NCBI RefSeq assembly: GCF_011058215.1
Contig: NZ_JAALFG010000006.1
Coordinates: forward strand, 62,001 to 126,000
Length of the DNA stretch: 64,000 bases
Reading direction: 5' to 3'
Origin: Devosia aurantiaca
GTDB lineage: Bacteria; Pseudomonadota; Alphaproteobacteria; Rhizobiales; Devosiaceae
In this document: piece by piece, positions 40,233 to 47,733 of the stretch
Numbering within the stretch: the first letter of the stretch is position 1
Layout: each line of letters starts with the position of its first letter
Position numbers and translations under genes: made by a program
Notes under the pieces: generated by a model
What the model was told of the DNA's origin: nothing
Database searches by the model: none
Seen by the model: the letters and a program-made list of their open reading frames with translations, nothing else

Positions 40233-41414
40233 CTATTGCACCATCGGCGCATTCCTCGCCGGAATGTCGTTCGAATAAATATTGTGCAGCCCGACATTGC
40301 GCACATCCCGCTCGCCGCACAGCGCCATGGTCGTGTCGAGCTCTCGCCGGATGATCTCGAGCACCCGCGTCACGCCCTCTTCGCCGCCAGCCCCAAGCCC
40401 ATAAAGCATCGGCCGACCGATAAAGGTCGACTTGGCCCCATAGGCCAGCGCCTTGATCACGTCCTGTCCCGAACGGATGCCGCTATCGAGATAAACCTCG
40501 GTGCGCTTGCCGACCCGGTCGACGATCTCCGGAAGCACGCGAATGGTCGAGGGCGCGCCATCGAGCTGCCGTCCGCCATGATTGGAGACCACGACCGCAT
40601 CGGCACCATTGTCCACCGCCGCCTGCGCATCGTCAGCGTCGAGCACGCCCTTGACGATCACCGGCCCGCCGAAGCGCTCCTTTATCCAGCGCACATCGGA
40701 CCAGTTGAGCGTTGGGTCGAACTGCGACGCCGTCCAGGCCGACAGAGACGCCAGGTCGTGATCACCGCTTACATGCCCCACTATATTGCGGAAGGTGTGC
40801 CGCTTGGTGCCCAGCATGCGCATGCACCAGAGCGGATGCTGCATCATCTGCCACACCGAATAGGGCGTGAACTTTGGCGGCGTCGACAACCCGTTGCGGA
40901 TGTCCTTGTGCCGCTGCCCAAGTATCTGGAGGTCCATGGTCAGAACCAGTGCTGGGCATCTGGCGGCCTTGGCGCGATCGATCAGCCGATAGATGAAGTC
41001 GCGATCGCGCATTACATAGAGCTGAAACCAGAACGGCGCCGTCGTGTTCTCCGCCACGTCCTCGATCGAGCAGACGCTCATGGTGGAAAGGGTGAAGGGG
41101 ATGCCAGCTTTCGCCGCCGCCCGCGCCGCCTTGATCTCGCCGTCCGCGGTCTGCATGCCCCCGGTTGCTGCGGGCGCGATGGCCACCGGCATGGCGATAT
41201 CCTTGCCCAGCATGGTCACCTTGAGGTTGCGTCCCTCAAGGTTCACCGCCACCTTTTGGTTGAGCTTGATCTTGGAAAAGTCGCTCTCGTTCTCGCGATA
41301 GGTTCCCTCGGTATAGGAGCCGCTATCGGCATATTCGAAGAACATTTTCGGCACCCTTCGCCGCGCCAGACGCATCATTTCGTCGACGGTAAGAACCTTG
41401 TCGATGGCAGGCAT
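40233..41414 (-). CDS. lldD: L-lactate dehydrogenase (FMN-dependent 2-hydroxy acid dehydrogenase)
   Basis: A 393-residue TIM-barrel flavoenzyme that oxidises L-lactate to pyruvate and feeds electrons to the respiratory chain. Family parts: FFEYADSGSYTE, IAPAATGGMQ, LTMDLQILGQRHKDIRNGL, PVIVKGVLDADDA and the active-site SNHGGRQLDGAPS, then YLDSGIRSGQDVIKALAYGA. Length fits LldD. A palindrome identical to the one controlling the sugar-acid genes lies about 37-50 bases before its ATG, so it is probably under the same regulator. Confidence 0.93.
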   Translation of the reverse strand: MPAIDKVLTVDEMMRLARRRVPKMFFEYADSGSYTEGTYRENESDFSKIKLNQKVAVNLEGRNLKVTMLGKDIAMPVAIAPAATGGMQTADGEIKAARAAAKAGIPFTLSTMSVCSIEDVAENTTAPFWFQLYVMRDRDFIYRLIDRAKAARCPALVLTMDLQILGQRHKDIRNGLSTPPKFTPYSVWQMMQHPLWCMRMLGTKRHTFRNIVGHVSGDHDLASLSAWTASQFDPTLNWSDVRWIKERFGGPVIVKGVLDADDAQAAVDNGADAVVVSNHGGRQLDGAPSTIRVLPEIVDRVGKRTEVYLDSGIRSGQDVIKALAYGAKSTFIGRPMLYGLGAGGEEGVTRVLEIIRRELDTTMALCGERDVRNVGLHNIYSNDIPARNAPMVQ

Positions 41415-41450
41415 AGGGGCACCCCGGCTGTTGTCGTAACCGGCCTAGCA

Positions 41451-41464
41451 ACTAACATGTTAGT
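41451..41464. promoter_or_regulatory. Palindromic operator ACTAACATGTTAGT upstream of lldD
   Basis: A 14-bp perfect palindrome 37 bases before the lldD ATG, between the modB stop and lldD. Thirteen of its 14 bases match the site at 27194-27207. An FCD-type GntR regulator is the natural candidate to bind both. Confidence 0.7.
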
Positions 41465-41466
41465 CG

Positions 41467-42146
41467 TCAATTCTGGCTTCGCTCACGATCTCGACCCAGC
41501 AGCAACGAGCTCCAGATCACGGCAAAGCCGAACAGCACCATGCCGCCCGCAAGGACATGGGCGCGCTCCCATTCCAGCCGCTCGACGAAATCATAGATGG
41601 CAATCGACAAGACCTTGGTCTGCCCCGGAATATTGCCGCCGATCATCAGCACCACGCCGAATTCCCCCATCGTATGGGCAAAGCTCATGATCGCGCCGAC
41701 AAGATAGCCAGGCTTGGCCAAGGGAAGTGCCACCCGCAAAAAGCGCTGCCAGCGCGATGCTCCTAGAGTGTCGGCGGATTCCAGCACTTCGGCTTCGATC
41801 GTCGCAAAAGCATTGCGCAGCGGCTGCACCATGAAGGGGAGCGAAGCGATCACCCCACCGATCACCAGCCCGCCGAAGGAAAAGGCGAGCGTCCGCGCGC
41901 CCCAAAAACTTGCAAGCCAACCGCCGGGCCCAAAGGCCCAAGCGCCAGCAGCAGGTAAAATCCCAAGACCGTCGGCGGCAAAACCAAAGGAAGGGTTACA
42001 AGCGCGCCAACGACTTCCCGCCCCTGGCCCCGCCCACGCGACAGCCACAAGCTCAGCGGCGTCGCGAGGACAAGGAGGATAAACGTCACGCAGAGCGCAA
42101 GGGCACCGGTCAGGATGATTGGCGGAAAAAGGCTATCCCAGTCCAT
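41467..42146 (-). CDS. modB: Molybdate ABC transporter permease ModB, frameshifted
   Basis: Inner-membrane permease of about 226 residues after repair, with five to six hydrophobic segments and the cytoplasmic loop EAEVLESADTLGASRWQRFLRVALPLAKPG that docks the ATPase. LPLVLPPTVLGFYLL and SFAHTMGEFGVVLMIGGNIPG are ModB hallmarks. Frame breaks at CC 41921-41922 on the plus strand; a third C restores LGPAGWLASFWGARTLAFSFGG. The ATG overlaps the modA stop by one base. The expected modC ATPase gene does not follow; lldD does. Confidence 0.9.
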
Positions 42147-42871
42147 TAAGGGACAGAGTAGCCCGATGCCTCGATCAGCGCCACAGCTGCCTCGCTCCGC
42201 AGAAAGGCCAAGAAGCCTTCGGCAGCAGCATTGCCCTCGCTTGTTTTCAAGAGCACCGCTCCCTGCGAAATCGGCTCGTGCAGGTCGGCCGGCACCAGCC
42301 AGAACGGTTTGTCGGCAACCTGGCTGGCCGCCACGAAACCCAGTTCCGCATTGCCGCTTTCGATAAACTGCAGCGCCTGCGAGATGTTTTCGCCGATCAC
42401 CAGCTTGGGCTGAAGGGCCTCATAGAGCCCCAATGCCGTCAGCGCCTCGACAGCCGCTTGCCCATAGGGCGCAGCCTGCGGATCGGCGATGGCAAGCTTG
42501 GCGAAATTGCCCGACAGGGCCGCCTCGCCATTTTCTGCATCGACGCCTTCGCCATAAAGCGCCAGCTGCCCCTCGGCATAAACAAAGAAACTGCCGTCGA
42601 CCGCAAGGCCCTCGGCAATCGCCTTTTCCGGCCGTTCGGTATCCGCAGCCAAGAACACGCCATAGGGCGCCGCCTGGCTGATCTGGGTATAAAGTTGGCC
42701 GGTGGCGCCAAAGCTCAGCTCGACCTCGTGCCCGCTTTCGGCCTCGAACATTGCCGCCAACTCTTCGGCAACCGCTGTAAAGTTTGCCGCCACGGCGACA
42801 TTGACGCTTTCCGCCAAGCTCGGGACCGCAGTCCCGGCCAAAAACAGCGACACTAACAGCAGGCGAGACAT
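42146..42871 (-). CDS. modA: Molybdate-binding periplasmic protein ModA
   Basis: A 241-residue exported binding protein. Signal peptide MSRLLLVSLFLAGTAVPSLA; mature part starts ESVNVAVAANFTAVAEELAAMFE, with FGATGQLYTQISQ and later NISQALQFIESGNAELGFVAASQV, as in ModA, which binds molybdate or tungstate through main-chain and Ser/Thr contacts. The start is preceded by GGAG. It lies 68 bases after the modE stop and overlaps modB, so modE-modA-modB read as one operon with a possible internal promoter. Confidence 0.93.
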   Translation of the reverse strand: MSRLLLVSLFLAGTAVPSLAESVNVAVAANFTAVAEELAAMFEAESGHEVELSFGATGQLYTQISQAAPYGVFLAADTERPEKAIAEGLAVDGSFFVYAEGQLALYGEGVDAENGEAALSGNFAKLAIADPQAAPYGQAAVEALTALGLYEALQPKLVIGENISQALQFIESGNAELGFVAASQVADKPFWLVPADLHEPISQGAVLLKTSEGNAAAEGFLAFLRSEAAVALIEASGYSVP

Positions 42872-42880
42872 GAGCGACTC

Positions 42881-42904
42881 CGATATGTTCTTCTGAACAC
42901 ATCG
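42881..42904. promoter_or_regulatory. Candidate ModE operator upstream of modA
   Basis: CGATATGTTC-TTCT-GAACACATCG is a near-perfect inverted repeat (9 of 10 per arm) ending ten bases before modA. A related but weaker copy, starting CGATATGTTT, lies at 42931-42954 over the modE stop. Both resemble the palindromic molybdate-operator pattern CGNTATAT-type. Confidence 0.5.
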
Positions 42905-42938
42905 TGACCACGAGCATCCATTCTGGCAAGCGATATGT

Positions 42939-43304
42939 TTACGAGGAAATATCGGAGATGGCTGCGCGCAAAGCCGCCACGTCCTCGGCAATGGCCGCTT
43001 GCGCCTTCGCTTCCATGTTCCGGTAGTGCGCCAAAACCTCTTCACCCCGAGGCGTGAGGCTCGCGCCACCCTGCCCCGCGCCGCCGCGACTCGACAGCAC
43101 CAGCGACCCGAACCCCTCGTTTAATGCCTGCACCAAGCTCCAGGCGCGCTTGTAGCTCATGCCCATGGCCTTGCCAGCAGCCGCTATCGAGCCCGTCCGC
43201 GCAATGCCCTCCAGCAGGTCGGCACGGCCTGGCCCCAGATAGGCCGTATCGGTCAGGACGATACGAAGGTGGCCAAGTCCGTGTTCGGGAACGCCCTTGG
43301 CCAT
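42939..43304 (-). CDS. modE: ModE-type winged-helix regulator (DNA-binding domain only)
   Basis: A 121-residue protein with the LysR-like winged helix of ModE: GPGRADLLEGIARTGSIAAAGKAMGMSYKRAWSLVQALNEGFGS, then GGAGQGGASLTPRGEEVLAHYR. It lacks the two C-terminal molybdate-binding (TOBE) domains of E. coli ModE, so it must sense molybdate by another route or bind without it. Short forms like this are common in alphaproteobacteria. It is the first gene before modA and modB and probably controls them. Confidence 0.88.
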   Translation of the reverse strand: MAKGVPEHGLGHLRIVLTDTAYLGPGRADLLEGIARTGSIAAAGKAMGMSYKRAWSLVQALNEGFGSLVLSSRGGAGQGGASLTPRGEEVLAHYRNMEAKAQAAIAEDVAALRAAISDISS

Positions 43305-43308
43305 GTGC

Positions 43309-43944
43309 CTAGCCTCGCAACGCGCTCGCTTCGCGCGCCAGGGCCTCGACGCGGGCGAAATCGCCGCTGGCCAGGGCGTCGGCCGGCATGATCCAGGAGC
43401 CGCCGACGCAGATCACGTTGGGCAGGCTGAGATAAGTCTTGGCCTTTTCCGCATCGATCCCGCCCGTGGGGCAGAAGGTGATGTCCGGCAGCGGCGAGGC
43501 AAAGGCCTTGAGCACCGGCGCCCCACCCAGCGCTTCGGCCGGGAAGAATTTGAGGAAAGAATAGCCCCGTTCTGCCGCCGCCATCGCTTCGGTCGGCGTG
43601 CCGATGCCCGGCAACAGCGGAATGGACACGTCATCGGCCGCATCGAGGAGCCGCGGCGATGCCCCCGGCGACACCATGAAGCGGCAACCGGCATCGACCG
43701 ACGCCTTCATGTGCCCCGCATTGCGCACCGTGCCGGAACCGACGATGGCCCCTGTGACCTTTGCCATTTCTTCCATCACGCGCAGGGCATTGGGCGTCCG
43801 CAGTGTCACTTCCAGCACCGGCAGGCCGCCGGCCACCAAAGCCTCGGCAAGCGGGCGCGCCTGCGCCACATCGTCGAGGATGATCACCGGCACCACCGGC
43901 GCCAGCGACAGAATGGAGCGGATTGCGTTGGCGTCCTGCGGCAT
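43309..43944 (-). CDS. eda: 2-dehydro-3-deoxy-phosphogluconate (KDPG) aldolase
   Basis: A 211-residue class I aldolase of the Entner-Doudoroff pathway that splits KDPG to pyruvate and glyceraldehyde 3-phosphate; many also act on 4-hydroxy-2-oxoglutarate. Family parts: PVVPVIILDDVAQA, GGLPVLEVTLRTPNAL with the catalytic Glu, VGSGTVRNAG, FMVSPGASPRLL, the Schiff-base lysine in FLKFFPAEALGG and FCPTGGIDAEKA. GGAAGGA precedes the ATG. It ends four bases before the modE start region, but a functional tie is not evident. Confidence 0.94.
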   Translation of the reverse strand: MPQDANAIRSILSLAPVVPVIILDDVAQARPLAEALVAGGLPVLEVTLRTPNALRVMEEMAKVTGAIVGSGTVRNAGHMKASVDAGCRFMVSPGASPRLLDAADDVSIPLLPGIGTPTEAMAAAERGYSFLKFFPAEALGGAPVLKAFASPLPDITFCPTGGIDAEKAKTYLSLPNVICVGGSWIMPADALASGDFARVEALAREASALRG

Positions 43945-44020
43945 GGTCGTCCTTCCCGAAAAGCTGGCGCAAGGGTTAGGCGGCCGCGTGAAATCCTGCA
44001 AGAGGATTTGCTTTTTCTTC

Positions 44021-44055
44021 TCCTCCCCCGCCTGACGGGGAGGCGGGTGGGGGCT
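44021..44055. repeat. Palindromic repeat B
   Basis: CCTCCCCCGCCTGACGGGGAGGCGGGTGGGGGCTAGG pattern (read across 44022-44055) between the aldolase and RidA genes; same hairpin-plus-GGGTGGGGG plan as other gaps. Confidence 0.55.
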
Positions 44056-44449
44056 AGGGCCGCCGCGCGACGAGATCGATCTCGACCAGTGCACCCACCG
44101 CCAGCGCCGTCACGCCGACCGTGGTCCGCGCCGGCAATTTGCCTGGCTCGAAAAATGTCGGCCACAGCGCGTTGAGCGCCGCATAGTCCCGTTCGAACTG
44201 CGTGAGGTAAATCCGCGCCATGGTCACATGCTCGAGCCCCAGCCCGATCCCGCCAAGGACGATCTTGAGGTTCTCGACCACGCGCCGCGTCTGCGCCTCC
44301 ACCCCATCCGGCAGCGGCGCGTCGGGTGCGGCCGGATCGGTCGGCATCTGCCCGGTGACGAAGACCCAGCCGTCGGTTTCAACCGCATGGCTGAACGGCG
44401 CCACCGGCCGCGGCCCGGATGAAACGAGATGATATTGCAGTTCGCTCAT
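44054..44449 (-). CDS. RidA family protein (reactive enamine/imine deaminase)
   Basis: A 131-residue trimeric YjgF/RidA-fold protein. Such proteins hydrolyse reactive 2-aminoacrylate-type intermediates or related imines. WVFVTGQMPTDP, QTRRVVENLKIVLGGIGLGLEHV, and the C-terminal PARTTVGVTALAVGALVEIDLVA with the catalytic Arg are in place. AAGGAAAAACC precedes the ATG. It is divergent from the TPR gene. The precise substrate of this subgroup is not known. Confidence 0.92.
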   Translation of the reverse strand: MSELQYHLVSSGPRPVAPFSHAVETDGWVFVTGQMPTDPAAPDAPLPDGVEAQTRRVVENLKIVLGGIGLGLEHVTMARIYLTQFERDYAALNALWPTFFEPGKLPARTTVGVTALAVGALVEIDLVARRP

Positions 44450-44547
44450 GGTTTTTCCTTTGTTGACGCGTCGGGGCCGGCAAGTGTTACCCCTCCGTTA
44501 GCACATTGGCACTTGATGCGACTCCACGAAGACGCCACACTCGCAAA

Positions 44548-45107
44548 ATGGCAAGATTGGCGCACGCTTTCATCCTCGCCGTCCTCCTCGCCGCCGCTCC
44601 GGCCACGGCGACCCTCGCGCAGTTTTCCGCCCAACAATCCTCCGAACTCGACAGCCTCTTCGCCGACCTGCGCAGCGCCACCGACGAGGCCAGCGCCCGT
44701 GCCATTGCCGACCGGATCTGGCAGCTTTGGACCCATCCGGACGACCCCGACCTTGCCGCCCGCGTCGAAGCCATCATCAAGGGCGGCGGCTTTGCCGGTC
44801 CAGCCGCGCAGCTGCCGCAGATCGAAGACCTGGTCACCGATTACCCTGACTATGCAGAGGCTTACAATCTTCGCGCCACCGCCAATTTCCTCCGCGGCGA
44901 CTATGAAAGCGCCCTGGGCGACGTTGCAAAAACGCTCGAGCTCGAGCCCCGCCATTTCGGCGCCCTCGCCGGCAGGGCTTTAATCTTCCACACGCAAGGC
45001 AATATGAAGAGGCCAAGGCAGCGCTGCTCGAAGGGCTGGACATCCACCCCTTCCTGCCGGAGCGCAGCCTTTTTCCCGAGCTCGGACCGCCCCCGATCCG
45101 CAGCTGA
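44548..45107 (+). CDS. Exported tetratricopeptide-repeat protein, frameshifted
   Basis: A periplasmic protein of about 186 residues after repair. Signal peptide MARLAHAFILAVLLAAAPATATLA, then an alpha-helical body with two TPR-like units (YPDYAEAYNLRATANFLRGDYESALGDVAKTLELEPRHFGAL and the repaired GQYEEAKAALLEGLDIHPFLPE). The frame changes at C 45000, where a second C gives HTQGQYEEAK and a stop at 45105-45107. Comparable exported TPR proteins are common in Hyphomicrobiales; the role is unknown. Confidence 0.78.
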
Positions 45108-45126
45108 ACTTGAAGGATTTTAAGCC

Positions 45127-45423
45127 ATGGCCGATCAGGACTACACCATCCAGCGCGAAGATGACGCCAGTCGCGGCCGCTACTTCATCGACCTTGGCGG
45201 CGGCGCCGAAGCCGAAATGACATTCAGCAAGTCCGGCGACGGCCCCATGGTTATCGACCATACCGGCGTACCGCCCGCCTTCGAAGGTCGCGGCATCGCC
45301 TCGAAGCTCGTCAATGCGGCCATCGCCGATGCCCGCGAGCAGGGTTTTAAGATCCGCCCGGTATGTTCCTATGTCGTGGCCCAGTTCCGGCGCCACAAGG
45401 AATGGGGCGACCTCCTGGCCTAG
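45127..45423 (+). CDS. GNAT-like N-acetyltransferase (COG2388, small)
   Basis: A 98-residue minimal GNAT-fold protein of the YidJ/GCN5-related group. It has the core strand MVIDHTGVPPAFEGRGIASKLVNAAIADAREQGF with the acetyl-CoA loop (EGRGIASKL) and the C-terminal RPVCSYVVAQFRRHKEW motif of the group. Substrates of these tiny acetyltransferases are unknown. It begins 19 bases after the TPR gene's repaired stop, so the two are likely co-transcribed. Confidence 0.9.
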   Translation: MADQDYTIQREDDASRGRYFIDLGGGAEAEMTFSKSGDGPMVIDHTGVPPAFEGRGIASKLVNAAIADAREQGFKIRPVCSYVVAQFRRHKEWGDLLA

Positions 45424-45426
45424 CCG

Positions 45427-46458
45427 CTAGAAGCCGAAGCGGATGCTGTTGGAGCCCTCGGTCAAGTAGGGTTCGAGATCATCCCAGCTCACGGTTGCCG
45501 TCGGAGCGCCATAAGCATAGGCGGCAACTTGGTAGGGCTGGAACTGGATCACCAATCCATAAGGGTTCGATAGGTCCCAGCTTGTCGGATCCGCCACCGT
45601 ATCCTCGATATATTCGGTTCCGTCCATCATCAGGTTTTCGCCGTGTTCGCGCTCGAGCGCGGCGATGGTCAGATCCGATAGTGCCTGCTTCCACTTCTTG
45701 CCGGTAAAGAAGTCCTCGGCCTTGAGGAACCGGGCTTCATCGGTCAGGAAATGGAGGTAGCTGAGGGTGTAATTGCCGTGCGCGGCGCCATGCCCATACC
45801 AATAGGTGCTGACGTCGAGCGTGATGCGTCCGGTGCCCGCCACTTCCTTGACGGAAATCGAATTGCTGGTGTCGCTGCTGGCATGGCTGGCGACGTCTTC
45901 GTCACCACCCTGCATGGTTTCACGCTCGGCGCGCACCAACGCGTTGAACGCCGCGGCAAAAGGCTCGTCGCCATCAAGCTGCACGATCGACAGCTCGTGC
46001 TCAGCCACGCCCCAATAAGCGTCGCCTTTATTTTCAGGGTCGGGCAGTGCCTCATACTGGCTCATGGGGTAAAACCGCAGTCCCTGGATCATGCGGCTGG
46101 TTTCCAGCACCTGGGCGCGCGACTTGAAGAGGTCGACGAGGCAAGAGACGCCCTCTTCCCCATACTTGCCGCTGGTCATGGGCTCAGCATCCATGGTGCA
46201 CGCCCGCTGCGCATAGGTGAGCCACTCGCGCTGCCCAGACCGCAGATCGCCACTTGCCGCATCGCTCAGGCCACCGGCCGCCGTTGCATAGGTCCGCGAC
46301 AAACGCTCGTCCGCTGCCGAAAGCTCGTCGCTGTCGCAGATGGCATGCTCGAACGGCGTGCCGGCCTTGCTGCAATCAAAGCTCGCCGCCATCACCGGCA
46401 GGCTGGGCACGGTGAGTCCTGCCAAAAACATCGTTGTCAGTGCAACAAAGCGGATCAT
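45427..46458 (-). CDS. Exported LprI-like (DUF1311) and DUF3298 domain protein
   Basis: A 343-residue periplasmic protein. Signal peptide MIRFVALTTMFLAGLTVPSLPVMA. Residues about 27-120 resemble the lysozyme-inhibitor LprI domain (FDCSKAGTPFEHAICDSDELSAADERLSRTYA, four cysteines). The remainder fits the DUF3298 pattern (STYWYGHGAAHGNYTLSYLHF, FFTGKKWKQALSDL, GLVIQFQPYQVAAYAYG). The two-domain form is seen in several envelope proteins of unknown role; possible lysozyme resistance is only inference. Convergent with the GNAT gene. Confidence 0.82.
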   Translation of the reverse strand: MIRFVALTTMFLAGLTVPSLPVMAASFDCSKAGTPFEHAICDSDELSAADERLSRTYATAAGGLSDAASGDLRSGQREWLTYAQRACTMDAEPMTSGKYGEEGVSCLVDLFKSRAQVLETSRMIQGLRFYPMSQYEALPDPENKGDAYWGVAEHELSIVQLDGDEPFAAAFNALVRAERETMQGGDEDVASHASSDTSNSISVKEVAGTGRITLDVSTYWYGHGAAHGNYTLSYLHFLTDEARFLKAEDFFTGKKWKQALSDLTIAALEREHGENLMMDGTEYIEDTVADPTSWDLSNPYGLVIQFQPYQVAAYAYGAPTATVSWDDLEPYLTEGSNSIRFGF

Positions 46459-46522
46459 GGGAGCCCTCGAACCCTGTGGTCGAGGGCACCATAGCGGCTC
46501 GCTAGGGCGGCGTCACGATAGC

Positions 46523-47112
46523 CTAGAGAAAAGCCTGGATAGCGGCCAGTTCGTCGTTGCGCAGCTCATGCCCACCCTCGTGCCAGGCCAGGGTCGTTGC
46601 GGCGCCATTGGCCTCGAAATAGTCCGCCAGGCCTTGCGTCGCCGCAACCGGAGCGATGGGATCGCGCCGCCCCGCAGTGATCAACACCTTGCGCCCGCTG
46701 AAGTCCTGCGCCGGCGGCGCAAACGGGATCAGCGGATGCATCAGGATCGTCCCGTCGAACAAGGCCGGATCGGCAAACTGGACCGATGCCAGGATATTGG
46801 CGCCATTTGAATATCCCAATCCCAGGACGCGCCCGGGGCGACGAGCGCCGATCTGCTCGCGCACGAACTCGGCCATGGCCTTCGTGCGAACCGCAAGATC
46901 AGGCATGTCATAAACGCCCTCGCCGGTGCGCCGGAAATAGCGGAGTGCGCCGCCCTCGCTGACATCGCCGCGGGGGCCAATGCGCCGTGCGCCGGGTAGA
47001 GCTGGCCCGCCAGATCGAAAAACTGGTTCTCGTCGCCGCCGGTGCCATGAAAGAGAAAGATCAGCGTATCGGCGTCGGCATTCTGGTCGGCGCGGAAATG
47101 GTAAGCGGACAT
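46523..47112 (-). CDS. Alpha/beta hydrolase (carboxylesterase/phospholipase family), frameshifted
   Basis: A cytoplasmic serine hydrolase of about 196 residues. LIFLFHGTGGDENQFFDLA forms the oxyanion hole, LGYSNGANI is the nucleophile elbow, and the acid and His lie in TAGRRDPIAPV and WHEGGHEL. The small YpfH/dienelactone-type layout fits esterases of broad range. The frame changes at G5 46972-46976; one more G restores PRGDVSEGGALRYFRRTGEGVYDMPDL, a motif typical of the group. GAGGAG precedes the ATG at 47112. Confidence 0.88.
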
Positions 47113-47214
47113 AGCGGGCTCCTCGGTGTTGCCCACGATATCAGGACAAACCCGTCGCAAGGCAACAGCGGGCCGGCGCCACGCAGCGTTGCCGATTGCC
47201 AAACAATCAGCGGT

Positions 47215-47733
47215 CTATCGGGCCGGCGTAACCGGCGTCATGCCCGGCCGGTAACCGGCAAGGATTGCTGCACGCAAGGACTCTGCCGTGCTCCTGGCCG
47301 CAGTTTCCTGCGCCCCGGTGGCCGAGAACACGTCCGTGGGCGTCAGCTTGCCGGACTGATAGGTCGAGTCTGTGAAGCGGCGCGTGGTGAACACAACCTG
47401 GTCGCCCTGGGTGATCGTCACGGTAGCCTCGACCCGCGTCGAGACCGGATTGCCCACGTCAATGGCATCGGATAGCCCGCCAGCCAAACCGGTGGTCGCC
47501 GCGGTAACCGTAAGAACCGGATGGCTCGGGTTGGCCGGGCCCGGAAAAGCGATATCGAGCCGGTTGAGAATGATCTGTTCAAGGCGGTTCTTAGGCGGCG
47601 CGAAATTGAAACGCGCGGCCGAAACGCTGGTGCTCGACACATCGCCATAGACCGGCGCAAAACTCGTGCAGGCGGAAAGGCTGAGGGCAAGCAGACCCGC
47701 GGCGATCGGGCCAAGAAGCTGTTTCATCGTCAT
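47215..47733 (-). CDS. Small lipoprotein coupled to lptD (LptE-like)
   Basis: A 172-residue exported lipoprotein. Lipobox LALSLSAC at about residues 22-29 after MTMKQLLGPIAAGL, then SFAPVYGD, resembling the start of alphaproteobacterial LptE. NRLEQIILNRLDIAFPGP and a beta-rich body with VTVTITQGDQVVFTTRRFTDSTYQ fit LptE-like folds (LptE plugs the LptD barrel). Its ATG overlaps the lptD stop (ATGA). The LptE identity is inferred from the lipobox, position and fold style, not from a firm match. Confidence 0.65.
   Translation of the reverse strand: MTMKQLLGPIAAGLLALSLSACTSFAPVYGDVSSTSVSAARFNFAPPKNRLEQIILNRLDIAFPGPANPSHPVLTVTAATTGLAGGLSDAIDVGNPVSTRVEATVTITQGDQVVFTTRRFTDSTYQSGKLTPTDVFSATGAQETAARSTAESLRAAILAGYRPGMTPVTPAR

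Noticed and set aside
40236-41690. A 484-codon plus-strand frame opposite lldD and the modB end
   Set aside because: Crosses two well-supported minus-strand genes and has no recognisable domain.
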